From NCBI GenBank assembly GCA_016841955.1, contig JAENYE010000001.1, forward strand, positions 322,025 through 386,024: a DNA stretch of 64,000 nt. Reading direction: 5' to 3'. Made by a program: the position numbers and the translations under genes. Shown here one piece after another: positions 47,092-56,820 of this stretch. A model generated the notes under the pieces. It did not search any database. It worked only from the letters and a program-made list of their open reading frames with translations, and had not been told where the DNA came from. The DNA comes from Methanobacteriota archaeon (GTDB lineage: Archaea > Halobacteriota > Methanomicrobia > Methanomicrobiales > Methanoculleaceae). Every line of letters begins with the position of its first letter. Position 1 is the stretch's first letter.

Positions 47092-49029
47092 TCAGACCGC
47101 AGAGCGCCCGGCGTTCGGGTCGAAGATGCCGGTCGGGTTGACCGCCATCTTCCGGAGCTTCGAGAGGAACCCTTCGCGGTTCTCGGGCACGAGCGCGTTC
47201 TGGAGAACCTCCTCGATGTGGTCGACCGGCACCACCTCGACCATCGTGCGGTAGCGGTCCTCGATGAGAACGTCGTCTAAGTTCGACCGCGGGATGATCA
47301 CCTTCTTGATCCCGGCCTTTGCGGCCGCCTCGATCTTGTAGGTGACCCCGCCGATCGGGAGGACGTCGCCCCGGACCGAGAGCGACCCGGTCATCGCGAC
47401 GTCCTGGCGCACCGGAATGTTCTCGATGGCGCTGATCACCGCCGTCGCAACGGTCACGGATGCCGAGTCGCCCTCGACGCCGCCGTAGGTGCCGATGAAC
47501 TGAACGTGGATGTCCATGTTCTTGACATCCTTGCCCGTGAACTTCTTTATGAGAGCGCTGACGTTCGTGATCGACTCCTTGGCGATCTCTTTGAGCATAC
47601 CGGTCGCGATGACCGTGCCGGTCGCCCCCTGGCTCGGGGTCACCTCGGCCATCACCGGGAGCACCGAGCCGGAGTCGCTCCCCATCACGGCAAGCCCGTT
47701 CACCCGTCCGATCTTGGTGCCCTCAACGACGGTGATGTCGTAGTCGCGGCTCCGCCGGATGTACTCGTCGGAGATCTGGTCCTCGATCGAGCGGGACGCC
47801 GACTTTGCGGCGAGGACGTGCTTTACCGAGGTGAACTCCGCACTCTCCTGCCGGGCGAGGTCGCCCGCCACCCGGATGAGCCCGCCCATGTCGCGGAGTT
47901 TCAGGGTCAGGTGGCCCTTCCGGTTCGAGCGGCGCCGGGCTTCGCGGAGCACCTCGAGCATGGCGTCACGGTCGAAGTGGGGGATCTTTCCGTCGTTTTT
48001 GACCTCCTGGGCGATGAACCGGAGAAACTTCTTCCGGTTCTCCGCGGTGTCCTCCATCGTCTCCCGCATGTAGACCTCGTAGCCGTAGCCCCGGATACGC
48101 GACCGGAGCGCCGGGTGCATCCCCTGGATGGCGTCGATGTTGCCTGCCGCGATCATCACGAACTGGCAGGGAACCGGCTCGGTCCTGACCATCGCACCGC
48201 TCGAACGCTCGCTCTGGCCGGTGATCGGGAAGGTGCCCTCCTGGAGCGCGGTCAGCAGGTTCTGCTGGGAGTGCGGGGTGAGGGTGTTGATCTCGTCGAT
48301 GAAGAGCACGCCCCCGTGCGCCCGGTGAATGGCCCCGCCCTCGACACGGTCGTGAGAAGGCGTCTCGAGGCCGCCGCTCTGGAAGGGGTCGTGTCTGACG
48401 TCGCCGAGCAGGGCGCCCGCGTGCGAGCCCGTGGCGTCGACGAAGGGTGCGGGGGTGTTCGGGTCGTGGGAGATCAGGAGTTTCGGGACCATCGTCTCCT
48501 CGCGGGGTGTCGAGTACTTCAGCGCCATGAAGATGAACGCGGCGGCGATGATGCCCATGAGCCACTGGTAGGTGATGATCGCGTAACCGATGATCCCGAT
48601 GATGAGGAGCATGATGAGGGTGCTCCGCATCTGGATCTTTTTTCTCGCCTCCACCTTGTGGGCATTGACGATCTGTTTGCCGCGGCTCGCCGGCACGGTC
48701 CTGATGATGGGGTTGTTGTTATCCTCAGGATTCGGATAGACCAGGATGTCCTGCAGTTCTTCCTTCGGGAGGAGCTCGGCCATAGCCTTCGCCAGCATCG
48801 ATTTGCCGGTTCCGGGGGTGCCGATCATCATCACATGCCTGCGCTGGACCGCAGCCTTCCGGATCACCTCGACAGCGTGTTCCTGGCCGATGACCTGATC
48901 GATGAGACTCGGGGGTACGTCGATATCTGACGATGCGCTCAGCTCAAGACCTGAAAGGACGTCCAGATCCTCCAGTTCGTCATTCGTGAGCTCGATATTG
49001 GGGATTTCTTCAGGAGTCGTTGAATCCAT
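47092..49029 (-). CDS. lonB: Archaeal Lon protease (LonB), membrane-anchored
   Basis: ATP-dependent protease, 645 residues from ATG 49029. Walker [14 protein letters not shown] at about residue 60 and Walker [11 protein letters not shown]. Two membrane helices are inserted in the AAA domain ([20 protein letters not shown] and [11 protein letters not shown]), the hallmark of archaeal LonB. The C-terminal protease domain has catalytic Ser in [12 protein letters not shown] and Lys in the [17 protein letters not shown] segment. GAGGT lies upstream of 49029; ATG 49077 is in frame but would place coding sequence over the promoter. Confidence 0.97.
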   Translation of the reverse strand: MDSTTPEEIPNIELTNDELEDLDVLSGLELSASSDIDVPPSLIDQVIGQEHAVEVIRKAAVQRRHVMMIGTPGTGKSMLAKAMAELLPKEELQDILVYPNPEDNNNPIIRTVPASRGKQIVNAHKVEARKKIQMRSTLIMLLIIGIIGYAIITYQWLMGIIAAAFIFMALKYSTPREETMVPKLLISHDPNTPAPFVDATGSHAGALLGDVRHDPFQSGGLETPSHDRVEGGAIHRAHGGVLFIDEINTLTPHSQQNLLTALQEGTFPITGQSERSSGAMVRTEPVPCQFVMIAAGNIDAIQGMHPALRSRIRGYGYEVYMRETMEDTAENRKKFLRFIAQEVKNDGKIPHFDRDAMLEVLREARRRSNRKGHLTLKLRDMGGLIRVAGDLARQESAEFTSVKHVLAAKSASRSIEDQISDEYIRRSRDYDITVVEGTKIGRVNGLAVMGSDSGSVLPVMAEVTPSQGATGTVIATGMLKEIAKESITNVSALIKKFTGKDVKNMDIHVQFIGTYGGVEGDSASVTVATAVISAIENIPVRQDVAMTGSLSVRGDVLPIGGVTYKIEAAAKAGIKKVIIPRSNLDDVLIEDRYRTMVEVVPVDHIEEVLQNALVPENREGFLSKLRKMAVNPTGIFDPNAGRSAV

Positions 49030-49110
49030 CGTCGAGTTTACCTCTTTGCTGCACTGGTACTTATATAATTTATTCATCCTCGTTCAAATACTTTCTAGCA
49101 AAGGTGTTCT

Positions 49111-49968
49111 ATGAGAATAATCAGCACGGAACGGTCCCAGGTCCTGGCAGCCCGCATCGCCGAAAAGTTGGGAATACCGGTGGTCGAGACGAAATTCACC
49201 AGGTTTCCCGACGGAGAGATGTATCTCCGGTGCGGAGAACTTGACGATGATACTCTGATCGTCAGCAGCGTCGTGGATAACGATATGTTCGTGCAGACCC
49301 TCCTCACGATCGACGCCGCCGACGAATCAAGGAACACGCTGGTGGTCCCATATCTCGGCTACTCGCGGCAGGATAAGCGCTTCTTCCCGGGCGAGCCGAT
49401 CAGCGCCCGGGCGGTCGCACGAGCCCTCTCGTCCGGCATCGACCGGGTCTTCGTCGTCAACATTCACGACCGCGGCGTGCTGGATCACTTCGGCGCTCCG
49501 GCAGAAGACGTCACCATCGCCCCGGCCGTCGGGGGATACATCGGCGACCTGCACCTGAAGAACCCCCTGGTCCTCGCTCCGGACGAGGGGGCGATCAATT
49601 TTGCGGCCGACGTTGCGGCGGTCGGCGGGTGGGACTGCGACCACCTCGAAAAGACCCGGCTCTCGGGTGAAGAGGTCAGGATCGCCCCGAAAACCATCGA
49701 TGCCGCCGGGCAGGACGTCGTGATCGTGGACGACATCATATCCACCGGCGGGACCCTCGCGACCGCCGCCTGCATGCTCAGGGAGCAGGGGGCCGCATCC
49801 ATCCACGCGGCCTGCGTTCACGGGGTGCTCACGAGCGGCGCCTATACGCGCCTGCGGGCAGCGGGGGTCTCCTCGGTCGTCTCCAGCGATACCTACGAGA
49901 ACGCCTCAAGCTTCATATCGGCCGCGAACACAATCGCTACCGCGATCAGGGAAGATGCTCACCGTTGA
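49111..49968 (+). CDS. prs: Ribose-phosphate pyrophosphokinase
   Basis: Makes PRPP from ribose 5-phosphate and ATP for nucleotide, histidine and cofactor synthesis. 285 residues, the shorter archaeal length. YLGYSRQDKRFFPGEPISAR is the ATP/flexible-loop region and VIVDDIISTGGTLATAA (about 207-223) the PRPP loop. Divergent from lonB. Its 3' end overlaps rtcA by 14 bases. Confidence 0.97.
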   Translation: MRIISTERSQVLAARIAEKLGIPVVETKFTRFPDGEMYLRCGELDDDTLIVSSVVDNDMFVQTLLTIDAADESRNTLVVPYLGYSRQDKRFFPGEPISARAVARALSSGIDRVFVVNIHDRGVLDHFGAPAEDVTIAPAVGGYIGDLHLKNPLVLAPDEGAINFAADVAAVGGWDCDHLEKTRLSGEEVRIAPKTIDAAGQDVVIVDDIISTGGTLATAACMLREQGAASIHAACVHGVLTSGAYTRLRAAGVSSVVSSDTYENASSFISAANTIATAIREDAHR

Positions 49969-50941
49969 CGGAACCCATCTGGAGGGAGGGGGGCAGGTCC
50001 TCCGCCTGGCGGTCGCTCTATCGGCGATCTCCACAACTCCGGTCGCCGTCACCCGGATCCGGCAGAACCGGCCGAACCCCGGGCTCGCGCCCCAGCACAT
50101 CGCTGCGGTCCGGGCGGTCGCCGGGGCCTGCGATGCCCAATGCACGGGCATCCAGCCGGGGAGCAGCGAGATCACCTTTACCCCGGGACGGCTCCGGCGG
50201 GCCGATCTCCAGATCGACCCCGGAACCGCCGGGAGCATCCCCCTCATCCTCCAGGCGTGGCTCCCGGTCGCCCTCCGTGCCGGCGGGAGCATCACCGTCA
50301 CGGGCGGGACCGAGGTGGCGTGGAGCCCGACCATCGACTACCTGGACCGCGTCCTCGCGCCGGTGCTCCGCCGCGCCGGGGCTTCGATCGGGATCACGGT
50401 ACTCGAACGGGGTTACTACCCCCGGGGAGGCGGACGGGTGCATGTCCGGGTGGAACCGGCCCGGCCCGGCCCGATCGTGATCCCGGAGGGGGAGGAGCGC
50501 AGATGCGGGCTTGTCTCCTGCTCGGCGGGCCTTCCGGGGCACGTCGTGGAGCGCCAGGCCGCCGCTGCCCGGAACCTCCTCGAGAGCGACCTCGGTCTCT
50601 CCTGCACCGCGGCCTTCGACCTCCGGGAGGACGGGCCGGGTGCCGGGAGCTCCGTCACGGTGTGGAGCGGGGCAAAAGGCGCCGTCGCTCTCGGGAAGAG
50701 GGGGCTTCCCGCCGAAGAGGTGGGCCGGGCGGCCGCCCGGGCCCTGATCGGGGAGTGCCGCAGCCCCGGCACGGTCGACGTCCACCTCGCCGACCAGCTT
50801 CTCGTCTACCTTGCCTGCTACGGCGGGGAGTACAGCACCCACATCCTCTCGATGCACGCGAAGACCGCCTGCCGGCTGCTTGAAGCGTTCGGGTACGAGA
50901 TCCGGTGCCGGGAGAACGGTATCGTGGAGTTCTCGGCATGA
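49955..50941 (+). CDS. rtcA: RNA 3'-terminal phosphate cyclase
   Basis: Converts RNA 3'-phosphates to 2',3'-cyclic phosphates using ATP through an enzyme-AMP intermediate. 328 residues. LEGGGQVLRLAVALSAI opens the protein and RQNRPNPGLAPQH follows. The nucleophilic histidine is in VDVHLADQLLVYLA near residue 272. GYYPRGGGRV is another signature. It overlaps prs at its start and nob1 at its end (ATGA), so the three genes are coupled. Confidence 0.96.
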   Translation: MLTVDGTHLEGGGQVLRLAVALSAISTTPVAVTRIRQNRPNPGLAPQHIAAVRAVAGACDAQCTGIQPGSSEITFTPGRLRRADLQIDPGTAGSIPLILQAWLPVALRAGGSITVTGGTEVAWSPTIDYLDRVLAPVLRRAGASIGITVLERGYYPRGGGRVHVRVEPARPGPIVIPEGEERRCGLVSCSAGLPGHVVERQAAAARNLLESDLGLSCTAAFDLREDGPGAGSSVTVWSGAKGAVALGKRGLPAEEVGRAAARALIGECRSPGTVDVHLADQLLVYLACYGGEYSTHILSMHAKTACRLLEAFGYEIRCRENGIVEFSA

Positions 50942-51393
50942 CGCTGGTTCTCGACGCCTCGGTCTTCTTCTCGGAGATGCCGGTGGAAGGGCCGGCCTGG
51001 ACCACTCCCTCGGTGGTGGAGGAACTCGGCGACCTCCATGCGAAGTGCCGCTTTACGGCGCTCGCGGCCACGGGGCTTTCGGTCCGGGAGCCACGCGAGG
51101 AAGAACGGGCACGGGTTGACGCGGCCGCACTCCAGACCGGGGACGCCGGGGTGCTCTCCGGGACCGACCGGGATATCCTCGCGCTCGCGCTGGAACTTGA
51201 GGCCGTCCTCGTCACCGACGACTTCGCGGTCCAGAACGTCGCGCACCGCCTCGGCGTCCGGAGCCGGAGCATCCGGCAGCGGCCCGCCCGGGCAATTAAG
51301 TGGCGCTACCGGTGCAGCGGGTGCGGCCGGTACTGGCGTGAGCCCGGGGAATGTCCGGTCTGCGGCGCAGCAATCAAAAGAAAACTTAAATAG
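50938..51393 (+). CDS. nob1: Nob1-type rRNA endonuclease (PIN domain plus zinc ribbon)
   Basis: Endonuclease for maturation of the 16S rRNA 3' end, 151 residues. The PIN domain starts VLDASVFF with the first catalytic Asp; further acidic residues lie in GDAGVLSGTDRDILALA and VLVTDDFAVQNVA. The C-terminal zinc ribbon is CSGCGRYW...CPVCG. ATG 50938 overlaps the rtcA stop by four bases; upstream in-frame codons belong to rtcA. Confidence 0.95.
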   Translation: MTLVLDASVFFSEMPVEGPAWTTPSVVEELGDLHAKCRFTALAATGLSVREPREEERARVDAAALQTGDAGVLSGTDRDILALALELEAVLVTDDFAVQNVAHRLGVRSRSIRQRPARAIKWRYRCSGCGRYWREPGECPVCGAAIKRKLK

Positions 51394-51415
51394 ATTACTT
51401 GGAGATCTCTTCTCC

Positions 51416-52030
51416 ATGTCCGCCCTTGAAGAGTTGATCACGAAGGCAAAAGCGCTCCAGGCAGAAGGGCACACTCCCGGCCAGATCTCCGACGAGCTGG
51501 GCCTCTCGATGGAGACAGTCACCTGGCTGCTCACCCAGCCGAAGGGCATGGAGGCCCCAAAAGACGTCCACATCGACTGGACGGCGATAGGGAGCCATGG
51601 GACCCTCCTGAACGACATGGCGATGATGATGCTCAAGCGCTTCCTCTACCTGGCGGAGACGGGGGGCGTGTATCCCGCCGGAGAGATCCCCGATACGGTC
51701 GTCGGCATCGCGCTGTCGGGAGTCCCGCTCGCCACCCTCATCGCCGCGGAGGAGGGGCTGAAACTCGCGGTTTACCTCCCGGCGAAACACAGCCGGAGCG
51801 AGACCCCCACCGGATCCCTCTCGGGCACCTTCTCCACGATCACCGGGCAGCGCTGCATCATCATCGACGACGTCGTCACGACCGGGACGACGCTCTCGGA
51901 GACGATAGCGTTCCTCCGGCGGCACGGAGCCACGCCGATGGCGGTCTGGTCGCTCTTCGACAAGCAGGGTGTCCGGGAGATCGACGGCGTCCCGGTCCAC
52001 TCGCTCTTCGCGATATCGAGGCTCGGGTGA
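51416..52030 (+). CDS. gfcR: GfcR-like regulator (HTH plus phosphoribosyltransferase domain)
   Basis: 204 residues. An N-terminal HTH (residues about 15-40, GHTPGQISDELGLSMETVTWLL) precedes an orotate-phosphoribosyltransferase-like domain with the PRPP motif CIIIDDVVTTGTTLSETI. This architecture matches GfcR, a regulator of sugar metabolism known in haloarchaea, and related archaeal proteins annotated as PyrE-like. Its TATA-like element (ACTTAAATAG, about 51384-51393) sits at the end of nob1. Physical closeness to prs fits sensing of PRPP or related metabolites, which is inferred. Confidence 0.85.
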   Translation: MSALEELITKAKALQAEGHTPGQISDELGLSMETVTWLLTQPKGMEAPKDVHIDWTAIGSHGTLLNDMAMMMLKRFLYLAETGGVYPAGEIPDTVVGIALSGVPLATLIAAEEGLKLAVYLPAKHSRSETPTGSLSGTFSTITGQRCIIIDDVVTTGTTLSETIAFLRRHGATPMAVWSLFDKQGVREIDGVPVHSLFAISRLG

Positions 52031-52181
52031 GGGCTTCTATCTCACGTCTTTTTCGAATACTCCCGGAGCAGGGCGATGCGACCGGTGCGCCCGACAGGGG
52101 TAAGAGGCGCGGAACGTCAACCGGAAGGCGATCCGCCCCCGCCGAACGGCGGGGGCGCCCGGGGAAGGTCGGCCCCTATCG

Positions 52182-52195
52182 ATTAATATATATAG
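52182..52195 (+). promoter_or_regulatory. TATA element of the thermosome gene
   Basis: ATTAATATATATAG about 45 bases upstream of the ATG at 52236. A strong Shine-Dalgarno, AAGGAGGAT (52221-52229), precedes the start. The preceding 150 bases (52031-52181) contain short GC-rich inverted repeats and no gene. Confidence 0.6.
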
Positions 52196-52235
52196 AACCT
52201 CTGAACAAACCTAACGGACAAAGGAGGATTATACA

Positions 52236-53825
52236 ATGCTTGCTGGACAGCCCATCATTATTTTACGAGAAAATGTTGAGCGCACGCGCGGATTCGAGGC
52301 GCAGCGCTCGAATATCATGGCTGCAAAGGCAATTGCGGCCGCCGTTCGGACGACGCTCGGCCCCCGGGGCATGGACAAGATGCTGGTCAGCTCCAGCGGT
52401 GATGTGGTGATCACGAACGATGGGGCAACCATCCTGCACGAGATGTCCGTACAGCACCCCGGCGGCAAGCTGGTCGTCGAGGTTGCGGAGGCCCAGGACG
52501 GCGAAGTCGGCGACGGCACCACGACCGCGACCGTACTCGTCGGGTCGCTGATGGAAGAGGCGGAGAGACTGCTCGCCCAGGAGGTTCACCCCACAATCAT
52601 CGCGAACGGCTACCAGCTCGGCATGGAGAAGGCCCTCGCAATCCTCGACGAACTGGCCATCACGGTCGGGTTCGACGACCGCGACGACCTCTTGAAGATC
52701 GCCGACACCGCCATGACCGGCAAGTCCATCGAAGCGGTTAAGGGCAAGATCTCCAGCATCGTGGTGGACGCGGTGCGGCAGGTCACCACCGAGACGAGCC
52801 CCGGCACCTACGCCGTGGACGAGGACGACGTCAAGATCAAGACGCAGGTCGGCGACTCGATGAATGATGCCGAACTGATCCGGGGCATCGTCATCGACAA
52901 GAAGCGTGTCTTCGAGCAGATGCCCTCAAAGGTCAGGGACGCAAAGGTTGCCCTGCTCGCCCTGCCGCTCGAGGTCACGAAGACCCAGGTGAAGTCGAAG
53001 ATCAAGATCACCTCCTCCGACCAGATGAAGGCGTTCTCCGAGCAGGAGCGCGAGTCCCTCCGGAAACTTGCCGACCAGATCGTTGCCTCCGGCGCAAACG
53101 TCGTCCTCTGCCAGAAGGGGATCGCCGACGCGGTGCAGTATTACCTCGCGAAACACGGCATCTACGCCGTCGAAGACGTGAAGGACGAGGACATGAAGTT
53201 CGCCGCGAAAGCACTCTGCGGCACCATCGTCAACAAGCCCGAGGAGCTCACCGCGGCGACGCTCGGCCACGCCGAAGCGGCCGGGGAGATGCCCGATGTC
53301 GACCTGACGGTCATCTCCGGCTGCGAAAACCCGAAAGCCGTCACGATCCTCCTGCGGGGCACATCCCAGCTGCTGCTGGACGAACTCGAGCGTGCGGTCT
53401 ACGACGCGGCCCGGGTCGTTCAGGACGCCATCGAGGACGGTAAGTTCGTCGTCGGCGGCGGATCGGTGGAGACCGAACTCCAGATGCACATCCGCGACTA
53501 CGCCGCAACCGTCGGCGGGCGGGTCCAGCTCGCCATCGAGGCGTTTGCGAACGCTTTCGAGGTCATCCCGAGGACACTCGCGGAGAACTCCGGGTTCGAC
53601 ACGATCGACAAGGTCGTCGCCCTGAGGAAGGCCCACGCCGACGGCGCGAAGTACTCCGGGCTCAACGTCTACAACGGCGAGGTCGTGGACATGCGGGAGG
53701 CCGGCGTCATCGAACCCGAGCGGGTGAAGACTCAGGCGATCAAGAGCGCGACCGAGACAGCCATGCTCCTCGTCCGCGTCGACGACATGATGATCACCCA
53801 GACCGGAAGGCCGGGCGCACAGTAA
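52236..53825 (+). CDS. Thermosome (group II chaperonin) subunit
   Basis: Subunit of the double-ring ATP-dependent chaperonin, 529 residues. [13 protein letters not shown] (about 47-59) and [12 protein letters not shown] (about 89-100) are nucleotide-binding motifs. [17 protein letters not shown] and the late RVDDMMIT are typical. The C-terminus ends in QTGRPGAQ without the Gly/Met-rich tail of many thermosomes. It has its own strong promoter. Whether other subunit genes exist cannot be seen here. Confidence 0.97.
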   Translation: MLAGQPIIILRENVERTRGFEAQRSNIMAAKAIAAAVRTTLGPRGMDKMLVSSSGDVVITNDGATILHEMSVQHPGGKLVVEVAEAQDGEVGDGTTTATVLVGSLMEEAERLLAQEVHPTIIANGYQLGMEKALAILDELAITVGFDDRDDLLKIADTAMTGKSIEAVKGKISSIVVDAVRQVTTETSPGTYAVDEDDVKIKTQVGDSMNDAELIRGIVIDKKRVFEQMPSKVRDAKVALLALPLEVTKTQVKSKIKITSSDQMKAFSEQERESLRKLADQIVASGANVVLCQKGIADAVQYYLAKHGIYAVEDVKDEDMKFAAKALCGTIVNKPEELTAATLGHAEAAGEMPDVDLTVISGCENPKAVTILLRGTSQLLLDELERAVYDAARVVQDAIEDGKFVVGGGSVETELQMHIRDYAATVGGRVQLAIEAFANAFEVIPRTLAENSGFDTIDKVVALRKAHADGAKYSGLNVYNGEVVDMREAGVIEPERVKTQAIKSATETAMLLVRVDDMMITQTGRPGAQ

Positions 53826-53826
53826 G

Positions 53827-54030
53827 TCACCCACGCGAGGAGGTCAGGAAGATACCGACCTCATCTTCCTCGATTTTTTTATCCTGCGGCAGACTCCTGC
53901 CGTGATGAAAGACCAGCGTCGCATCCGGATTGAGCCCGAAGGTGAGGAGAGCCCGTTCGTAGGTATCGCCCGGCCGCCCCTGGTAGATCAGCACGCTGCC
54001 GTCCGGGATGAGGGTAAATCTGCAGAGCAT
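53827..54030 (-). CDS. Ubiquitin-like (beta-grasp) small protein, MoaD/ThiS/SAMP-like
   Basis: 67-residue beta-grasp protein. The pattern DTYERALLTFGLNPDATLVFHHGRSLPQD and then EDEVGIFLTSSRG follows ThiS/MoaD/SAMP proteins (key parts: LGLNP-like FGLNP, HHGRSLPQD, EDEVGIF). These are activated at a C-terminal Gly-Gly for sulfur transfer or protein tagging. Here the end is Ser-Ser-Arg-Gly with only one glycine, so activation may differ or be absent. It converges on the thermosome gene with one base between the two stops. Confidence 0.7.
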   Translation of the reverse strand: MLCRFTLIPDGSVLIYQGRPGDTYERALLTFGLNPDATLVFHHGRSLPQDKKIEEDEVGIFLTSSRG

Positions 54031-54082
54031 TATCTCGATACTATTATAGTCGAAGAACCTAAATACTCTAGGCTGATTCTGT

Positions 54083-54167
54083 GCCGAGGTAGTCTAGTCC
54101 GGGAAGGCGGTGGCCTCGAAAGCCACTGGTGTTCGGCACCTCGGGAGTTCAAATCTCCCCCTCGGCG
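54083..54167 (+). tRNA. tRNA-Ser (anticodon CGA)
   Basis: Acceptor GCCGAGG pairs with CCTCGGC. Anticodon loop CTCGAAA gives CGA. The long variable arm (TGGTGTTCGGCACC) marks a class II tRNA. T-arm GGGAG-TTCAAAT-CTCCC; discriminator G; CCA not encoded. A TATA-like element (CCTAAATACT) lies about 25 bases upstream. Confidence 0.95.
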
Positions 54168-54270
54168 TTTACCATTTACGTTCAACTTTTGAGCGTCTAT
54201 AGACCAGAGGCGTTCTCTACCATCTCCGACACCCCGCCTGTCGGGGAAGGTTCCCTTATCACCTTCGACG

Positions 54271-56319
54271 TCAGTGCAGGGAGAGCGTCCTCGCGTTGAT
54301 GGCGACGATGACCGTGCTGGCACTCATGAAGATGGCGCCGACCGCCGGGGTGAGCACCAGACCGAACCCATACGCAATCCCTGCCGCCAGGGGTATGGCA
54401 AAAGAGTTGTAACCTGTCGCCCAGAGCAGGTTCTGCACCATCTTCGAGTAGGTCTTCCTCGAGAGGAGGAGGATATCCGCCACGTCGCGAGGGTCGTTCT
54501 GGACCAGCACGATATCCGCACTCTCCACGGCCACGTCGGTCCCCGCCCCGATCGCGATCCCGACATCCGCCTGCACAAGCGCCGGGGCGTCGTTGACCCC
54601 GTCACCCACCATGGCAACCCGGTACTGAGCCTGCACCTCCTTGATCTTCTCCGCTTTCTCGTGCGGCAGCACTTCGGCGAAGTAGGCATCGAGCCCAAGG
54701 TCTTCAGCCACCCACTTGGCGACGTACCGGTTGTCCCCGGTCAGCATCATCGGCCGTATCCCCATCTCTTTCAACCGTGCAATTGCATCCCGGGACTCGC
54801 TCCGGATGATATCCGCGAGCGCGACCACCCCGAGGGGCGTATCGTCCCGTAGCAGGAAGACCACAGTCTTTCCCTGCTGCTTCAGCCCCTCGACCCGCTC
54901 ATCTGCAGGCTCGGTTCCCGCTTCTTTCAGGTAGCCCGGACTGACCACCTTCAGGAACTTATCGTCGGCATGCCCTTCGATCCCTTTCCCCGGAATGGCA
55001 CGGAATCCCGATACCGGAACCAGTTGGAGACCCTTCTCCTCTGCACTCCGCACGATCCCGCGGGCGATCGGGTGCTCGGAGTTGGCCTCCAGGGACGCGG
55101 TAAGCCGCAGCACTTCGAGCGGATCGGAGATCGGCCCCAGTGGTAGCAGATCGGTCACCCCGAACCGCCCCTCCGTGAGGGTGCCCGTCTTATCGAAGAC
55201 CACCGCCTGCACGTCCTTCGCCCGCTCAAACGCCTGCCGCTCCCGGATCAGGAGGCCGGACTGTGCCGCGAGGGCAGTGGAGACCGCGACCACCAGGGGC
55301 ACGGCGAGGCCGAGGGCGTGCGGGCAGGTGATCACCATCACCGTCGCCGCCCTCTCGATTGCGAACCCGAGCCCCTGCCCGATGAACAGCCATGCGATCA
55401 AGGTAATGAATCCGACGGAGAGGGCGATCACGACCAGGTAGAAGGCGGCACGGTTAGCCAGGTCCTGGGCGCGGGATCTGCTCTCCTGCGCTTTACGTAC
55501 GAGCCCGACCACCTGGTTGAGGTAGGTCTCCTTTCCCGTCTTCTGCACCTTGGCCACCAGCGATCCCTCGCCGTTGATCGAACCGCCGGTAACATTGTCT
55601 CCCGGTCCTTTGGAGACCGGTGTCGACTCGCCGGTCAGCATCGCCTCGTTCACGGTGGACGCCCCGTCCACCACCACCCCATCGACCGGCACCTTCTCCC
55701 CCGGACGGATCAGGACACGATCCCCCACGCTCAGCGCCTCCACCGCCACATCTTCTGTCGAGCCGTTCTGCAGGCGGTGGGCCTCCGAGGGCATCACCCG
55801 GACCAGCTCTTCGAGCGCGCGGGAGGCCCCGAGCACCGACCGCATCTCGATCCAGTGTCCCAGCAGCATGATGTCGATCAGGGTGGCGAGTTCCCAGAAG
55901 AAGCCCTCGCCGCCGACCAGCCCGAAGACCGCAGCCGAACTGTAGACGTAAGCAACGGTGATGGCGACCGCGATCAGGGTCATCATGCCGGGCAACCGGA
56001 CCCGCAGCTCTTCGAAGATGCCGGTCAGAAACGGGTATCCGCCGTAAAAGTAGACAGCGGTAGCCAGGAGGAAGAGGAGAAGGTCGGAGCCGGGAAAGAC
56101 AAGTGTGAAACCGAAGACCGACTGGATGGTGGAAGAGAGGATGAGGATCGGGACGGTGAGAATCGTCGAGACGATGAACCGTTGCCGGAAGTCTGCCATC
56201 GCATGGATATGGACACCCGGGCGGTGCTGTTGTTCCTTGTACTTCTGTCCTTTTTCAGGCGCTTCTTCCTCCATCTCTGCGCCGTGTGCGTGACTGGCGC
56301 TTTCGTGTTCCCGATCCAT
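54271..56319 (-). CDS. copB: Heavy-metal P1B-type ATPase, CopB-like (CPH motif)
   Basis: Copper/silver-type efflux ATPase, 682 residues. A His-rich N-terminus (HESASHAHG, HRPGVHIHAM) replaces the usual CxxC metal-binding domain. The membrane metal site is CPHALG rather than CPC, the mark of CopB-type pumps. TGES in the actuator domain, phosphorylation site DKTGTLTEG, SEHPIARGIV (His-Pro motif) and GDGVNDAPALVQADVG are all intact. About eight membrane helices. The upstream neighbour on the same strand is a small Met-rich membrane protein. Metal specificity inferred from the CPH motif and the histidines. Confidence 0.93.
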   Translation of the reverse strand: MDREHESASHAHGAEMEEEAPEKGQKYKEQQHRPGVHIHAMADFRQRFIVSTILTVPILILSSTIQSVFGFTLVFPGSDLLLFLLATAVYFYGGYPFLTGIFEELRVRLPGMMTLIAVAITVAYVYSSAAVFGLVGGEGFFWELATLIDIMLLGHWIEMRSVLGASRALEELVRVMPSEAHRLQNGSTEDVAVEALSVGDRVLIRPGEKVPVDGVVVDGASTVNEAMLTGESTPVSKGPGDNVTGGSINGEGSLVAKVQKTGKETYLNQVVGLVRKAQESRSRAQDLANRAAFYLVVIALSVGFITLIAWLFIGQGLGFAIERAATVMVITCPHALGLAVPLVVAVSTALAAQSGLLIRERQAFERAKDVQAVVFDKTGTLTEGRFGVTDLLPLGPISDPLEVLRLTASLEANSEHPIARGIVRSAEEKGLQLVPVSGFRAIPGKGIEGHADDKFLKVVSPGYLKEAGTEPADERVEGLKQQGKTVVFLLRDDTPLGVVALADIIRSESRDAIARLKEMGIRPMMLTGDNRYVAKWVAEDLGLDAYFAEVLPHEKAEKIKEVQAQYRVAMVGDGVNDAPALVQADVGIAIGAGTDVAVESADIVLVQNDPRDVADILLLSRKTYSKMVQNLLWATGYNSFAIPLAAGIAYGFGLVLTPAVGAIFMSASTVIVAINARTLSLH

Positions 56320-56408
56320 GTTCTTTGCCTCGTGAAGAGGGGATCACCGCAGAACACTTAAACCAGATCCCCGGTCCGCTTTGAGCGCCCGGCGGTGGAA
56401 ACTGGTCG

Positions 56409-56606
56409 TTATGATCTTCGGTTCTGCCGCAGGAGCCAGATGATTGCCAGGATTCCGACCACCAGCCAGATCAGGCCAAATACGATGCCGCCGAGCATGG
56501 TGACGACCATCATAGCGACCATCCACCAGTGCATTCCTGCCCAGAACTCGCCTTCCATCATGTGAGGATAGACATCAGAATCCGTGTACATCAGGCGGTT
56601 CATCAT
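56409..56606 (-). CDS. Small methionine-rich membrane protein
   Basis: 65 residues from ATG 56606: a Met/Trp-rich outer part (EGEFWAGMHWWMVAMMVVTM) and one or two membrane helices ending IIWLLRQNRRS. GGAGG lies ten bases upstream of 56606. The frame continues upstream to 56729, so a longer start is possible. Thirteen methionines in 65 residues and the place upstream of a CopB-like pump suggest a copper-related role, but no family is recognised. Confidence 0.55.
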   Translation of the reverse strand: MMNRLMYTDSDVYPHMMEGEFWAGMHWWMVAMMVVTMLGGIVFGLIWLVVGILAIIWLLRQNRRS

Positions 56607-56820
56607 TGTGCTGTAGCCTCCGGTGTTCTGACCGTATCCCACCACAGATCGGACCATTACCGGCAGAGTCCAATTCTCGAGAGTTTTTACCCGCGCTCCT
56701 TCCATCGCCGCGGATGTAGGGGGGCTCAAAAAGAACTATGTTCATGAATCATACAGTAACTATCATCAAGTGGCACCCACACTCCAGGGTTCTGGCACAC
56801 GCCGGCCACGGAGGTCCACA

